A DNA stretch of 64,000 nt from Synergistales bacterium (GCA_021736445.1 JAIPGA010000003.1:29376-93375); one strand, 5' to 3'. Shown: positions 30,181 to 41,761, counted from the first letter of the stretch. A program made the numbers and translations. The notes: generated by a model from the sequence alone, not told the origin.

Positions 30181-30725
30181 AAGCGCGTTCCCCCTAACAC
30201 TGCCTGCACGTTCCCCGTGAAGAGGAAGACCCCCTTCCGGAAGCTCCCCCGGTCTGCCGAGAGCACGAGGATGTCCCCGCTTTCCGCACGGACCCGCACC
30301 CCGCCTGAGAGCACCACCTCCCGTGAAGCGGTGTGGATGCGCCCCTCCGCAGCCGAGAGCTGCAGATGCCCGCGATCTGTGCTCACGCCGCCGTGAACCA
30401 TCTGCAAAGAAAGGACATCCAGGGATTCCGCAAATGCCCCCCGTGAAGCCCGGAGCGAAACCTGCTCGCCCTGCGCACCGTGGAGATCCGCATCGACGGA
30501 ACGGGCGTCGATGCCCCTGTCGTGCTTCCGGGCCTCACCGACATGGAGCAACAGATAGCCCTCCGACATCTCGTGGCGGTAGGTGGCTCCGCGCAGGACA
30601 ATCCCCCGGTCCTGGCCGGTGTCCTGCAGCTGGGGCACCGTGCGGGACAGATCCTTCATCATCAGATAGCCGCCGGCGGCGATCGTTCCCGCCAGAAGCA
30701 GCAGCCCCAGGGCTCTACCAGACAA
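30177..30725 (-). CDS. lptC: LptC-like inner-membrane LPS transport protein
   Basis: LptC links the LptBFG complex to LptA. The product, about 182 residues from TTG 30725, has one N-terminal membrane segment (ALGLLLLAGTIAAGGYLMM) and a beta-jellyroll-like domain. That domain contains GIDARSVDADLHGAQGEQVS and GRIHTASREVVLSGGVRV, both OstA/LptC-type. The start is uncertain: the frame is open further up, but that part lies inside the preceding gene. It overlaps lptD by four bases. The assignment rests on topology, domain type and position beside lptD. Confidence 0.72.
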   Translation of the reverse strand: MSGRALGLLLLAGTIAAGGYLMMKDLSRTVPQLQDTGQDRGIVLRGATYRHEMSEGYLLLHVGEARKHDRGIDARSVDADLHGAQGEQVSLRASRGAFAESLDVLSLQMVHGGVSTDRGHLQLSAAEGRIHTASREVVLSGGVRVRAESGDILVLSADRGSFRKGVFLFTGNVQAVLGGTRF

Positions 30726-31923
30726 TGCGCCAGACCCCGGATTCCTTGACAAGCGTGAGGGTGCGGCTCCGCAACACACGCATGACAAGCAGCTTCTGCG
30801 GCGCCGCCACCTTGACCTTCTCCGGCTGCTCCCAACGCAGTTTGTATCCGTTTTTGAGCGCCAGCGCGAAGTTGTCGTCCTCCAGTTTTTCGGCGAAGGC
30901 CTCGGCGGTCATGGCCTCCCGGGAGGATTCGGCAAGCAGTTCATACATGGCTCCGGCCTTCTTCTTCCGCCAGAGCTCCAGAAAACGCCGGACCAGCTGC
31001 TCCTTCGATTCCCCGAGCACCGCGTCGGGGTGCGGTGCCTCCGGCACCTCGGCAGCCGTCGGCTGATCGGAGGAGACCGGCTGGGGCGGAGCCGTGGGTT
31101 CCGGAACCGGTGTGGGGGAAACCCCTGCGCTCTGGGGAAGCACCAGCCAGCGCGGCGGCGTCGGCACCGGCGGTTCCGATGCCTTCGCAGGCTCCGGTGT
31201 GGCCGTCGGTTTCGGCACCGGTGTGGGTGTCGGCTTGCGGCGCTCCTGTTCTTCCGACGGCGCGGCGTCGCGCTGCCCTTCCGAGGCGCCGCCCTGCAGC
31301 GCTTCGGGGAGCTGCACCACCAGGGCATCGCCGGTGTAGGGCTCCATGTCGGCCGGCGCCCCTTCCCCACCTGTCGGCGCAAAGGCGAAACGCCGGGGTC
31401 TCCCGAAACCGAGCCCCAGCAGCTCCACCGTAAAGGACCCCTGCTGTTCCGGAAAGAAAACCAGCCCCTGGGTCACCCCCGTCAGCGGCTCGTCAAAGCG
31501 TTTGTCGTAGGATTGAAGCGGCACCTCCCGACCACCTGACGTCCGGAGCACCATCCGATCGGTCAAGGGATTGAGATCGAGCGGATCGCCGCCGAAGTGG
31601 TAGACCGTCAGCAGGATCGGCTCGGTGCGGTCGATCTTCAGCTCCTCTACGAAATCCTCCCTGTACCGTGCCCTCTCCGCAGGTGACAGGCCCCGCTTCG
31701 CCGCCTCCAGGTCCGCCCAGGGCCCAGCGAGATGTTCCGGATAGTGGACCATCCAGACCAGACAGTCGTCTCCCCAGTGGAAGACGGTATTCCGCTCGAG
31801 GATAGAGGAAACCTCCTGAAGAAGCTGCTCCTTCCGCGGCTCGCCAGACACGGCGCCGCCGCTCGCAAAAACGAAAAGAGCCAGTGCAACCAGAAAGATC
31901 CCTCGGGTTCGCGCAGTATACAT
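30715..31923 (-). CDS. Secreted protein with proline/threonine-rich linker, function unknown
   Basis: I do not recognise this 402-residue protein. It has a signal peptide (residues 1-27) and a globular N-terminal domain (about 28-200). A long low-complexity linker rich in PTPTPVPKPTATPEP-type repeats follows (about 215-300). A C-terminal domain (about 305-402, LVRRFLELWRKKKAGAMYELL to SGVWRIVW) looks like an NTF2/SnoaL-type fold by pattern. It lies between two other secreted unknowns and lptC, with its stop inside the lptC start region. A periplasmic role near LPS transport or the cell wall is a guess from context. Confidence 0.8.
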   Translation of the reverse strand: MYTARTRGIFLVALALFVFASGGAVSGEPRKEQLLQEVSSILERNTVFHWGDDCLVWMVHYPEHLAGPWADLEAAKRGLSPAERARYREDFVEELKIDRTEPILLTVYHFGGDPLDLNPLTDRMVLRTSGGREVPLQSYDKRFDEPLTGVTQGLVFFPEQQGSFTVELLGLGFGRPRRFAFAPTGGEGAPADMEPYTGDALVVQLPEALQGGASEGQRDAAPSEEQERRKPTPTPVPKPTATPEPAKASEPPVPTPPRWLVLPQSAGVSPTPVPEPTAPPQPVSSDQPTAAEVPEAPHPDAVLGESKEQLVRRFLELWRKKKAGAMYELLAESSREAMTAEAFAEKLEDDNFALALKNGYKLRWEQPEKVKVAAPQKLLVMRVLRSRTLTLVKESGVWRIVW

Positions 31924-31947
31924 AGAGGGTATCCGTCCGCTCCCCTC

Positions 31948-32372
31948 CTAGAGGTCGTAGTCGATCACAGCGGAGACCCCGACACCCTGGACCCGACGAA
32001 AGCGCTCGATGGGATTCTTGGAATCGATGGGGATCAGAATCTTCACCCGGATCTTGCCCTGGAATGTGGCTTCCACCTGGGCGACCGCTTTGGTCTTGTT
32101 GACGGTGTTCTTCGGTCCCGACACCTGCGCGGCGCCGATTCGCGTTCCGGAACCCACGGAGACGATGGGCACCACCTTTGTGGATTCGTCGGACCCGACA
32201 CCTCTGTTGAAGGTGATGGTGTTGATGAAGTCATTCAGCGGCCCGGCGATGGCATCCACCACAAAGCCCCCGCCAACCACACCGATGATGTCCTTGAGGT
32301 CCACGGCCCGGGCCGGTGTCCCGCTTCCGGCCAGCAACGCAACAACCATGAGTACTGCAAGCAGTTTCTTCA

Positions 32373-32373
<1 letters not shown>
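31948..32373 (-). CDS. Small secreted protein, function unknown
   Basis: A 141-residue product with a clear signal peptide (MKKLLAVLMVVALLAGSG, cleaved near ARAVD). The glycine-rich segment IIGVVGGGFVVDAIAGPLNDF follows, then a beta-rich C-terminal half ending GVGVSAVIDYDL. No family was recognised. It starts at ATG 32373, coupled to the upstream gene stop as TAATG. It belongs to a run of three secreted proteins between pyrG and lptC. Confidence 0.8.
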
Positions 32374-35089
<2,716 letters not shown>

Positions 35090-36529
35090 CTACTCCGTAA
35101 ACACAACCCTGTTCCGGCCGCGATGCTTGGCCTGATAGAGCCGCCGGTCCGCCTTGTCGAAGGCCTCCTGCAAGCTGGACAGTCCGTCGGTCACCGCCTC
35201 GGTGATGCCGCAGCTGACGGTCACCTTCAGGACATCGTACTGCGTACGGAAGGTCTCCTCCGCGATGGTCCGGCGTACAGTCTCGCAGGTCAGGACAGCC
35301 TGTTTCATGGAAACCCCCTCCATGAGCAGACAGAACTCCTCGCCCCCGAAGCGGTAGGGCACCACCAGATCCCCCTCCTGCTCCTGCAGCATCTCGCCGA
35401 AACGCCCCAGGACGATATCGCCGGCCAGATGCCCGTGGAGATCGTTCACCTTTTTGAAATGATCCAGATCGAAGATCGCCACGGAGAGCGCACCACCGAG
35501 CGCCGTGTGCCGCTCCCACATGCGGCGGGCCACCCGCTCCCCGTGGCGTTTGTTGTTGATGCCGGTGATCTCGTCGCGCAGCGCCTCCCGTTCCAGACGT
35601 CGGAATTGCATCCAGAGGTACCAGGTCTGCACGAATCGGTCCATAAAGGTCCGCAGCCACCGGAGCCGCTGTGTGGTAAAGAGGCCGGAGTCCGTGCCAC
35701 CGAAGGTGCCGACGACACGTGAGGTTTCATCCCTGGCGACCGCCGGCAACGCCGCGTAACACCCAAGGTCGCCTCGGTCCAGACCGTTCAGGACAATAGC
35801 CTTTCCCTGCTCCAGCGCAAGGGCCTTGAGCCCCTTTCCCAGAAGGAATTCCTCGTCCTCGTAGAGGTCGAAGGGCTGTCGCTCCCGCCAGGTGAAGAGC
35901 GGTTCGGCATTGCGGGTATCCCAGTCGAGGCCGTAGAGCGAACAGAAGGAAAAGGGGACGAGCTTATTCACCTGCTCCAGCGCCTTTCTGATCGCCGCGG
36001 GGAAGAGTTCGGCATCGCCGTAGAGCGCCTGGTTGGCGATGGTCCCCGCCGACGCAAGCTGCAGCGCCCGGTGCAGCATCAAACGCTCCCGGCTCTCCCG
36101 CCAGGATCGGCCCAGAAGCTTGGCCAGATCCATCAGGTAGGGATAATCCTCCCTGCTGATACTCCTGCCCCAGAGCTTCCAGAGACCCAGGGCGCCGAGC
36201 AGACCGGCCCCGTTACGGACGGGAACGAGGACCTGCGGCCCCCCGGCGGGCTCCACCGCCACAGGGAGGGAACGCCGCTCGGGAAGCCGCTGGAGTACCG
36301 GGGTGAGGCGCTTCATGATCTCCTCTTCGGTCTCCCGGACACGGGCGGCGATCACCCGCCACTCCGGGCTGTCGTCGTCGGGCGCACCGAGCAGCAGGGC
36401 CTGTTCCGCCCCTCCGGTATGCCTGAGCGCCCCGAGACAGGGCGACACCCCTTCCTCGAAACCGTGCTCCAGAAGGAGCGAACTCCACCGATCCCGTAGT
36501 CTGTACCGCGCCCACGCAGGACTCTGCAT
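35090..36529 (-). CDS. Diguanylate cyclase with N-terminal GAF-like region
   Basis: GGDEF enzymes make cyclic di-GMP. The 479-residue product is soluble, with about 300 residues of sensory region that look like one or two GAF-type folds (around 30-140 and 165-300). The C-terminal GGDEF domain has an intact active site, GGEEF at 395-399, and metal/GTP residues in IFDLDHFKKVND and HLAGD. The inhibitory RxxD site is not present at its usual place. ATG 36529 follows GGGAGG directly downstream of a strong terminator. The signal sensed is unknown. No membrane segment was seen. Confidence 0.9.
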   Translation of the reverse strand: MQSPAWARYRLRDRWSSLLLEHGFEEGVSPCLGALRHTGGAEQALLLGAPDDDSPEWRVIAARVRETEEEIMKRLTPVLQRLPERRSLPVAVEPAGGPQVLVPVRNGAGLLGALGLWKLWGRSISREDYPYLMDLAKLLGRSWRESRERLMLHRALQLASAGTIANQALYGDAELFPAAIRKALEQVNKLVPFSFCSLYGLDWDTRNAEPLFTWRERQPFDLYEDEEFLLGKGLKALALEQGKAIVLNGLDRGDLGCYAALPAVARDETSRVVGTFGGTDSGLFTTQRLRWLRTFMDRFVQTWYLWMQFRRLEREALRDEITGINNKRHGERVARRMWERHTALGGALSVAIFDLDHFKKVNDLHGHLAGDIVLGRFGEMLQEQEGDLVVPYRFGGEEFCLLMEGVSMKQAVLTCETVRRTIAEETFRTQYDVLKVTVSCGITEAVTDGLSSLQEAFDKADRRLYQAKHRGRNRVVFTE

Positions 36530-36541
36530 GATCGTCCTCCC

Positions 36542-36582
36542 AAAAAAGATCTGGACCAGAGGGGAATACCCGTCCAGTCCAG
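36542..36582 (-). terminator. Strong hairpin terminator abutting the diguanylate cyclase ribosome-binding site
   Basis: On the minus strand CTGGACTGGACGGG and CCCCTCTGGTCCAG form 14 positions with one mismatch around a TATT loop. ATCTTTTTT follows. The T run touches GGGAGG, the ribosome-binding site of the diguanylate cyclase, so there is no space for a promoter after it. Confidence 0.85.
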
Positions 36583-36645
36583 AGATGACACGTCTACATT
36601 CTCATTCCGGCCGGTTCCCCTGTCTAAGGATACCAGCTCTGCTTC

Positions 36646-38010
36646 CTATTGCAGCACCTTTTTGGGATTGATCGCCGAATTGTTCCGCCGGACCTCGAAG
36701 TGGAGGTGGGGACCCGTAGAGCGACCGGAGGTGCCCACCCTGGCGATGGCCTTCCCGCGCGGCACGTACTGCCCCTTGTGGACCAGAAGCGACTGGCAGT
36801 GGGCGTAGAGGCTCGTGTAGCCGCTCTTGTGACTGAGGACCACGACCCTGCCGTAGCCGCCCATCCATCCCGCATAGGCCACACGTCCCGCCGTCGATGC
36901 CCGGATGACCGCTCCGCGGGACGCCGTAATGTCGATGCCGGTGTGGAAATCGCGCCCGCCGCTGAAGGGATCCCTCCGCCATCCAAACCCGCTGGAGACA
37001 CTGTGACTGCTCATGGGCCAGCGGAATCCGCTGCCGCCGCCCGGCACGCCCCGGCCGCTCTCGAAGACGGAGACATGGGGCTTGGCCCTGGGGAGGAAGA
37101 TCTCCTCGCCCTTCTTCAGGGTGCGCTGCTCGCCAAACCTGTTCGATGCCAGCACCGCTTCCGCATAGGTGCCGTACTTCTTGGCGATCTCCGACAGCGT
37201 GTCGCCCTTTTCAACCTTGTAGAGAATGCCGTCCTGGTTGGGAATCTGAAGGGTAACCCCCGGCTTGAGATAGTCGGGATTCTTGAGGTCGTTACAACCG
37301 AAGAGGGTGTTGATGTCGAGATCGAACTTTCCGGCGATAGACCAGAGGCTATCGCCTTCCTGCACCGTGTATTCCTTCATCTCCAGCGGCTCCGCCCGCC
37401 GCTGCTTCCGCTCCCGTTCCTGCCTGATCCGTTCCCGCTCCTCGATGACGCGAGGAATGACATCACTGCTTCTCGGAATAAACAACTTCTGTCCCAGGTC
37501 GAGGCGGTCGGGATTGTCCAGCTCGTTGGCCCTGAGGATATCCTTCACCCCTACCGGGTACTGCCTGGCGATAGCGATCAGGGTTTCACCCTTGCAGACC
37601 GTATGTTCCTCCCAGCATCGTTCGCGCTCCTGTTCTTCATCGGATCTCTCCGAAGACAGGGGGAGCCGGCGCTTGCCGTCCCGGAGGCTCTCCCGGCTCT
37701 CCTCGCGTCCGGAAGCGTCTGCCCCGTCACGGATGAAGAGCCCCGAACCGCTCTGAAAGGGCCCGATGGCCGGGCCGCTCATTCCCTGGGGATGGCCATT
37801 GACCACAACAGTCCGGAACTCGCCTGACGGCGTCGCCGCAAAGGCCGGCTGGAAGAGCTCCTGATTCAGCGCAAGGGCCATCGGCGAGCTTCCCAGCGTC
37901 CGTGCCTTGGCGCCTCCCGCAAGTGCCATGATCACCACCGCACTCGCCATCCCGGCAAGAAAGAGCCAGAAACCGATTCTCCCCCGTAAGTACCGCATTC
38001 TCTGTGACAC
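36646..38010 (-). CDS. LysM-repeat M23 (LytM-type) peptidoglycan endopeptidase or activator
   Basis: The 454-residue protein has an N-terminal membrane/signal segment (about 12-32), then a basic/acidic linker. Three LysM peptidoglycan-binding motifs follow (EHTVCKGETLIAIARQY, EYTVQEGDSLWSIAGKF, LYKVEKGDTLSEIAKKY). The C-terminal M23 domain retains the zinc ligands in HTGIDI and HLHFEV and the active-site HCQ region. It should act in the periplasm on cell-wall cross-links or activate amidases. The start is GTG 38010, eight bases after AGGAGGG. It follows rho. Confidence 0.93.
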   Translation of the reverse strand: MSQRMRYLRGRIGFWLFLAGMASAVVIMALAGGAKARTLGSSPMALALNQELFQPAFAATPSGEFRTVVVNGHPQGMSGPAIGPFQSGSGLFIRDGADASGREESRESLRDGKRRLPLSSERSDEEQERERCWEEHTVCKGETLIAIARQYPVGVKDILRANELDNPDRLDLGQKLFIPRSSDVIPRVIEERERIRQERERKQRRAEPLEMKEYTVQEGDSLWSIAGKFDLDINTLFGCNDLKNPDYLKPGVTLQIPNQDGILYKVEKGDTLSEIAKKYGTYAEAVLASNRFGEQRTLKKGEEIFLPRAKPHVSVFESGRGVPGGGSGFRWPMSSHSVSSGFGWRRDPFSGGRDFHTGIDITASRGAVIRASTAGRVAYAGWMGGYGRVVVLSHKSGYTSLYAHCQSLLVHKGQYVPRGKAIARVGTSGRSTGPHLHFEVRRNNSAINPKKVLQ

Positions 38011-38048
38011 AGCGCAGTCCCTCCTCTTTCGCGCAGGAAGTCCCTGGT

Positions 38049-39398
38049 CTACGATCCTTTTATTGTCGCAAGAAACTCTGCATTCGTCGACGTGCGACGC
38101 ATCTTCCCGAGAATGAGATTGAGCACCTCTGCTTCGTCCACATTGGCGATCCGGCGCCGGAGTGTCCAGATCCGCTGGAGCTCCTCCTGGGACATCAGGA
38201 GCTCCTCGCGTCTGGTGCTGGACCGGGCGATATCGATAGCGGGGAAGAGACGCTGTTCCGAAAGCTTCCTGGAGAGATGGACCTCCATGTTGCCGGTCCC
38301 CTTGAACTCCTCGTAGATGACCTCGTCCATCCTGCTCCCCGTATCCACCAGCGCCGTACCGATGATGGTGAAGCTGCCGCCGCCTTCGATATTGCGGGCG
38401 GCGCCGAAGAAGCGTTTGGGGAAGTAGAGGGCCGCCGGATCCATGCCGCCGGAGAGCGTCCGCCCGGAAGGGGGAACAACGAGATTGGACGCCCTGGCGA
38501 GCCGCGTGATGGAGTCAAACATCAGCACCACATCCTTGCCCACCTCCACCAGACGTTTGGCCTTCTCCAGCGTCAGTCCGGCCACGCGGAGATGCTCCTC
38601 CGCAGGCCGGTCGAATGTGGAGGCCACGATCTCCCCGTCCACGGAGCGGGCCATGTCGGTGACCTCTTCGGGGCGCTCGTCGATCAACAGTACCATGAGG
38701 ATGGTCTCGGGATGGTTCTCCGTGATGGCGTTGGCAAGCCGCTTGAGAACGGTTGTCTTGCCTGCCTTCGGGGGGGAGACGATCAGCGCCCGCTGTCCCA
38801 TGCCGATGGGGGCAAAGAGGTCCACCACCCGGGTGGAGAGCGCCTTGGGGTCCGTTTCCAGCTTCAGACGCTTGTCAGGGAAGACCGGCACAAGCTGCTC
38901 GAATCTGGGGCGCTTCCGTGCGCCCTCCGGATCGGCGAAGTTGACCAGCTCGACCCGCAGCAGCGCCTCGTAGTGTTCCTGATCCTTGGGGGCCCTGATC
39001 ACCCCCCAGACGACATCGCCGTTGCGCAACCCGAAGCGACGGATCTGCGACGCCGAGACGTAGATATCGTGGTCGCTGGGGAGCAGCCCCTTGGGGCGCA
39101 GGAACCCGAATCCGTCGCCCAGCACCTCGAGGGTGCCGCCGCCGAAGCGGAAGCCCATTGTTTCCGACTGGGTTCGGAGGATCTGGACAACGAGATCGTC
39201 CTTGCGGAGGGAGGACGCCCTGGGGACGTTGAGTTCCCGGGCGACCTTGCGGAGTTCCGTAGCCGTGAGATTGGAGAGGGCACCGAAGGAGTGGCGGAGA
39301 CTCTGCCCCGACTGTCCGTTCTGGGCAGCGTTGCCCCCATTTCCCCCGTTTGCTCTGGAGCTGTCGTTCTGCGTCTTGCCCTGCTGCAACTCAGCCAT
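38049..39398 (-). CDS. rho: Transcription termination factor Rho
   Basis: Rho is the hexameric RNA helicase that ends untranslated transcripts. The 449-residue protein has the N-terminal helical Rho domain, the RNA-binding OB fold (GDGFGFLRP), and the ATPase core. Walker [13 protein letters not shown]-loop and Walker [16 protein letters not shown] are present, with the Rho-specific [22 protein letters not shown] short Asn/Gly-rich stretch (residues 13-33) precedes the first domain. The start overlaps the transaldolase end by eight bases. Confidence 0.97.
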   Translation of the reverse strand: MAELQQGKTQNDSSRANGGNGGNAAQNGQSGQSLRHSFGALSNLTATELRKVARELNVPRASSLRKDDLVVQILRTQSETMGFRFGGGTLEVLGDGFGFLRPKGLLPSDHDIYVSASQIRRFGLRNGDVVWGVIRAPKDQEHYEALLRVELVNFADPEGARKRPRFEQLVPVFPDKRLKLETDPKALSTRVVDLFAPIGMGQRALIVSPPKAGKTTVLKRLANAITENHPETILMVLLIDERPEEVTDMARSVDGEIVASTFDRPAEEHLRVAGLTLEKAKRLVEVGKDVVLMFDSITRLARASNLVVPPSGRTLSGGMDPAALYFPKRFFGAARNIEGGGSFTIIGTALVDTGSRMDEVIYEEFKGTGNMEVHLSRKLSEQRLFPAIDIARSSTRREELLMSQEELQRIWTLRRRIANVDEAEVLNLILGKMRRTSTNAEFLATIKGS

Positions 39399-40047
39399 TT
39401 CTTCTCCCGTATGCTTCCCAGTCTTCCATGAAACGCTCTATCCCCGCCTTGGTCAGAGGATGGTGGAAGAGCTTTTCCAGCACCGAGAAGGGAACCGTGG
39501 CGATCTCCGCACCCGCCATGGCTGCATCGAGCACGTGTTTGGGGTGCCGGATACTGGCGGCGATGACCTCTGACTGGAGATCGTGGACAGTCATCAGGTG
39601 GGCCAGTGTCTCCACCAGCCCGATGCCGTCCTCGCCGATGTCGTCGAGCCGCCCGATAAAGGGACTGACATAGGCGGCACCCGCCGTTGCGGCGAGCAGC
39701 GCCTGCTGGGGGGAAAACACCAGGGTCACGTTCGTTTTGATCCGCTCGGCCGCAAGCCGGTGCACCGCCCCCATGCCCGCAGGGGTCATGGGGATCTTGA
39801 CCACCACATGGGGATGGAGGGCGGCCAGTTCCCGCCCCTCTTTCACCATACCATCCGTATCGAGGGCGGTCACCTCGGCGTTGACGGGGCCAGGGACGAT
39901 GTCGGCGATCTCCCGGACCCTGCCGTGGAAATCCGCCGCGCCCTCCCTGGCCACAAGAGAAGGGTTGGTGGTGACACCGGTCACGACACCCCACGCCACA
40001 CCCTGCCGGATCTCGTCGAGATTGGCTGTATCAAGAAAAAACCTCAT
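39391..40047 (-). CDS. tal: Transaldolase, TalC/fructose-6-phosphate aldolase-like small type
   Basis: Small transaldolases move a dihydroxyacetone unit between sugar phosphates in the non-oxidative pentose phosphate pathway; some members are fructose-6-phosphate aldolases. The 218-residue TIM barrel has MRFFLDTANLDEIR, TGVTTNPSLVAREG, and the Schiff-base lysine in VVVKIPMTPAG. SPFIGRLDDIGEDG completes it. ATG 40047 has AGGTAGGA upstream. It leads into rho. Choice between transaldolase and aldolase activity cannot be made by eye. Confidence 0.92.
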   Translation of the reverse strand: MRFFLDTANLDEIRQGVAWGVVTGVTTNPSLVAREGAADFHGRVREIADIVPGPVNAEVTALDTDGMVKEGRELAALHPHVVVKIPMTPAGMGAVHRLAAERIKTNVTLVFSPQQALLAATAGAAYVSPFIGRLDDIGEDGIGLVETLAHLMTVHDLQSEVIAASIRHPKHVLDAAMAGAEIATVPFSVLEKLFHHPLTKAGIERFMEDWEAYGRRNG

Positions 40048-40084
40048 TCGTTGTCCTACCTCCAGATTTCACGTGCTATAGTGT

Positions 40085-40109
40085 AAAAAACACCGCAATG
40101 GTGCGGCGT
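40085..40109 (-). terminator. Intrinsic terminator ending the candidate RNA upstream of transaldolase
   Basis: On the minus strand ACGCCGCA and TGCGGTGT pair over eight positions (one G-U) around CCAT and run into TTTTT. The wobble pair works only in the minus orientation. Confidence 0.7.
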
Positions 40110-40297
40110 GTACGCCACAGCTGAATGGTTTCGCACCTTCTCCCCCACCAACACCTCTGGGCTGCGGGGGATATTTTGTACAGGAACGACGTGTTCTGCC
40201 GGATTTGCTGTGAGATGCGCCGGCGCGGGGCGTGCCGGACATGCCAGAGTGAAGGGTTTCTACAAACACACTGGATATAGATATGCAGTTCGCTCAG
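40085..40297 (-). ncRNA. Candidate ~210-nt non-coding RNA or attenuated leader upstream of tal
   Basis: No reading frame with a ribosome-binding site fills this space. It begins just after a TTGCGT-17-TATACT promoter and ends at an intrinsic terminator 38 bases before tal. Internal complementary segments exist (CCAGTGTG/CACTCTGG, CCGGCACG/CGCGCCGG), and alternative pairings compete. Size and bounds would fit 6S RNA or a riboswitch-type leader of tal-rho, but none of the riboswitch consensus motifs I know was found. It is antisense to the leader of the ECF gene. Confidence 0.4.
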
Positions 40298-40303
40298 GGG
40301 TAC

Positions 40304-40332
40304 AGTATATACGCAGGCAAGGTTCTACGCAA
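40304..40332 (-). promoter_or_regulatory. Candidate promoter for the RNA upstream of tal
   Basis: On the minus strand TTGCGT and TATACT are spaced 17 bases. It overlaps the ribosome-binding site of the opposing ECF gene. Confidence 0.45.
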
Positions 40333-40348
40333 GGAGGGTGTCCCGCTC

Positions 40349-40870
40349 ATGAAAAAGACCGTCAGCACATCACGGACTGTTGCGCTCGGCGCCGTACTGG
40401 CCGCCGCCGTCACCGCGGCGACGATGCTCCACATCCCCGTTCCGGGGTTTCGGGTGTATTTCAATCTCGGCGAAGGGGTGATCTATACCGCCGCTCTGCT
40501 CTTCGGCGCCCGCTACGGCGCCTTCGCCGGCGGCATCGGCGCTTCCATGGCGGACCTGCTCCTGGGCTATCCCCTGTGGGCGCCGCTGACCTTTGTCATC
40601 AAGGGGATCGAAGGGTATGTGGTCGGCAAACTCGGCGAACGGAGCCGCATCCTCGCCATGCTCGCAGGTGCCGTGCTGATGACCGCCGGATACACCACCG
40701 CCGCAGGGCTGCTCTACGGATGGAAAGCCGCTCCGGTGGAGCTGGTGACCGATTGTATCCAGACAGGCATCGGCATCCTCACCGCTCTCGTCCTGGTCCC
40801 CGTTCTGGAACGCAGGATTTCGGGCACGTCGGCCCTCCCCGGCCACAACGGTACCTCGAACCGACGGTAG
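40349..40870 (+). CDS. ECF-type transporter substrate-binding (S) component
   Basis: S components are small membrane proteins that bind a vitamin or precursor and pair with a shared energising module (EcfA/EcfT). The 173-residue product has about five hydrophobic helices. Typical group features are ALGAVLAAAVTAATM, FNLGEGVIYTAALLFGARYG and ADLLLGYPLWAPLTFVIKG. This pattern resembles the hydroxymethylpyrimidine/COG4720 group, but the substrate is not certain and no TPP riboswitch was seen. ATG 40349 follows AAGGAGG. It is a lone plus-strand gene that ends three bases from the DUF4392 gene. Confidence 0.8.
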   Translation: MKKTVSTSRTVALGAVLAAAVTAATMLHIPVPGFRVYFNLGEGVIYTAALLFGARYGAFAGGIGASMADLLLGYPLWAPLTFVIKGIEGYVVGKLGERSRILAMLAGAVLMTAGYTTAAGLLYGWKAAPVELVTDCIQTGIGILTALVLVPVLERRISGTSALPGHNGTSNRR

Positions 40871-40873
40871 CCG

Positions 40874-41761
40874 TCAGGTTCCCGTAACGATCCCCTGGAG
40901 GTGCGCCACACACTCCTGGTGCACCTCCAGGGGATAGCCATCCGCCGAGGGTTCCCGCCGCAGCGACACGCCGTCCACACAGCCGGCATCCACCAGGGCT
41001 TCCAGAAGGCACCCTTCGCCTTCCGGCGAATGCACAAAGGCATCTGTATCGTCTTCCATCAGCGCAAGCAGGGCGGCCAGTCCGTAGCCGCCCCAGTTGG
41101 AGACATCCACCGGCAGCGGGGCATCGGCGGACACCACGCTGCAGAACCCGGCGAAACGGGGGATCAGGCCGGGCAACGCCCTGCGGAAACAGCCCATCCC
41201 CGCCTCGTTCCCGCCGTCCCCGATGGCGACCACGGGGATCCCTCTTCCGGCGGCCTCCGCGGCCGCGTCGTCCAGGGGCGGCGTCCAGGAGGAGATATCG
41301 CGACCCCGCATATTGTAGTAGCGGCCATCGCCGGCCCGACCCACCCGCTCGATGAAGACCAGTGCATCGGGACGGAGGGCAAGCACATCTTCTGCATCGG
41401 CCGCACAGTGCAGGGGAAGGCCGTACAGCGATACGGCCGCAGGCTCCACCGCCTGCCGGCAGAACGCGTCGGTCACCAGCTGGGGGCTCTTCCCCAGGCG
41501 CCGGAGGGTATCGGCCAGCACCATCGCGCCGGGTGGTCCGTCGGTCTCCGGCGCCTCCGCCTCGGGCACAAAGAACCCCGTCACAAGCACCGGACGCTCC
41601 GCGGCGGCCAGCAGGTCCGCCGCCGCACGCCACTGTTCCGGTCTGGCGAGCCTGGAGAGCTCCCGTTTCGGCATATTGGAGGCAAACAGTGCGGTCAGCC
41701 GCCGGGCTGCCTCCCTCAGCCTCCCCCTGTTCTCCGTGGTCCGCCGGATTGTCTCGGCCAT
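40874..41761 (-). CDS. DUF4392 (D-glutamate cyclase-like) protein
   Basis: The 295-residue soluble protein matches the DUF4392 fold found at the C-terminus of vertebrate D-glutamate cyclase. Features are RPVLVTGFFVPEAEAPETDGPPGA, interpreted as the binding loop, RAGDGRYYNMRGRDIS, and the acidic/glycine motif IGDGGNEAGMG. The mammalian enzyme turns D-glutamate into 5-oxo-D-proline. Activity here is inferred from family only, though D-glutamate is a peptidoglycan precursor. ATG 41761 follows GGAAGACGG. It is downstream of pfkA. Confidence 0.78.
   Translation of the reverse strand: MAETIRRTTENRGRLREAARRLTALFASNMPKRELSRLARPEQWRAAADLLAAAERPVLVTGFFVPEAEAPETDGPPGAMVLADTLRRLGKSPQLVTDAFCRQAVEPAAVSLYGLPLHCAADAEDVLALRPDALVFIERVGRAGDGRYYNMRGRDISSWTPPLDDAAAEAAGRGIPVVAIGDGGNEAGMGCFRRALPGLIPRFAGFCSVVSADAPLPVDVSNWGGYGLAALLALMEDDTDAFVHSPEGEGCLLEALVDAGCVDGVSLRREPSADGYPLEVHQECVAHLQGIVTGT

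Noticed and set aside
40069..40269. 66-codon minus-strand frame in the tal upstream gap
   Set aside because: No ribosome-binding site and no recognisable protein features; it coincides with the candidate RNA and its terminator.
40349..40870. TPP or cobalamin riboswitch before the ECF S component
   Set aside because: Neither conserved TPP (CTGAGA) nor B12-box sequences are found upstream.
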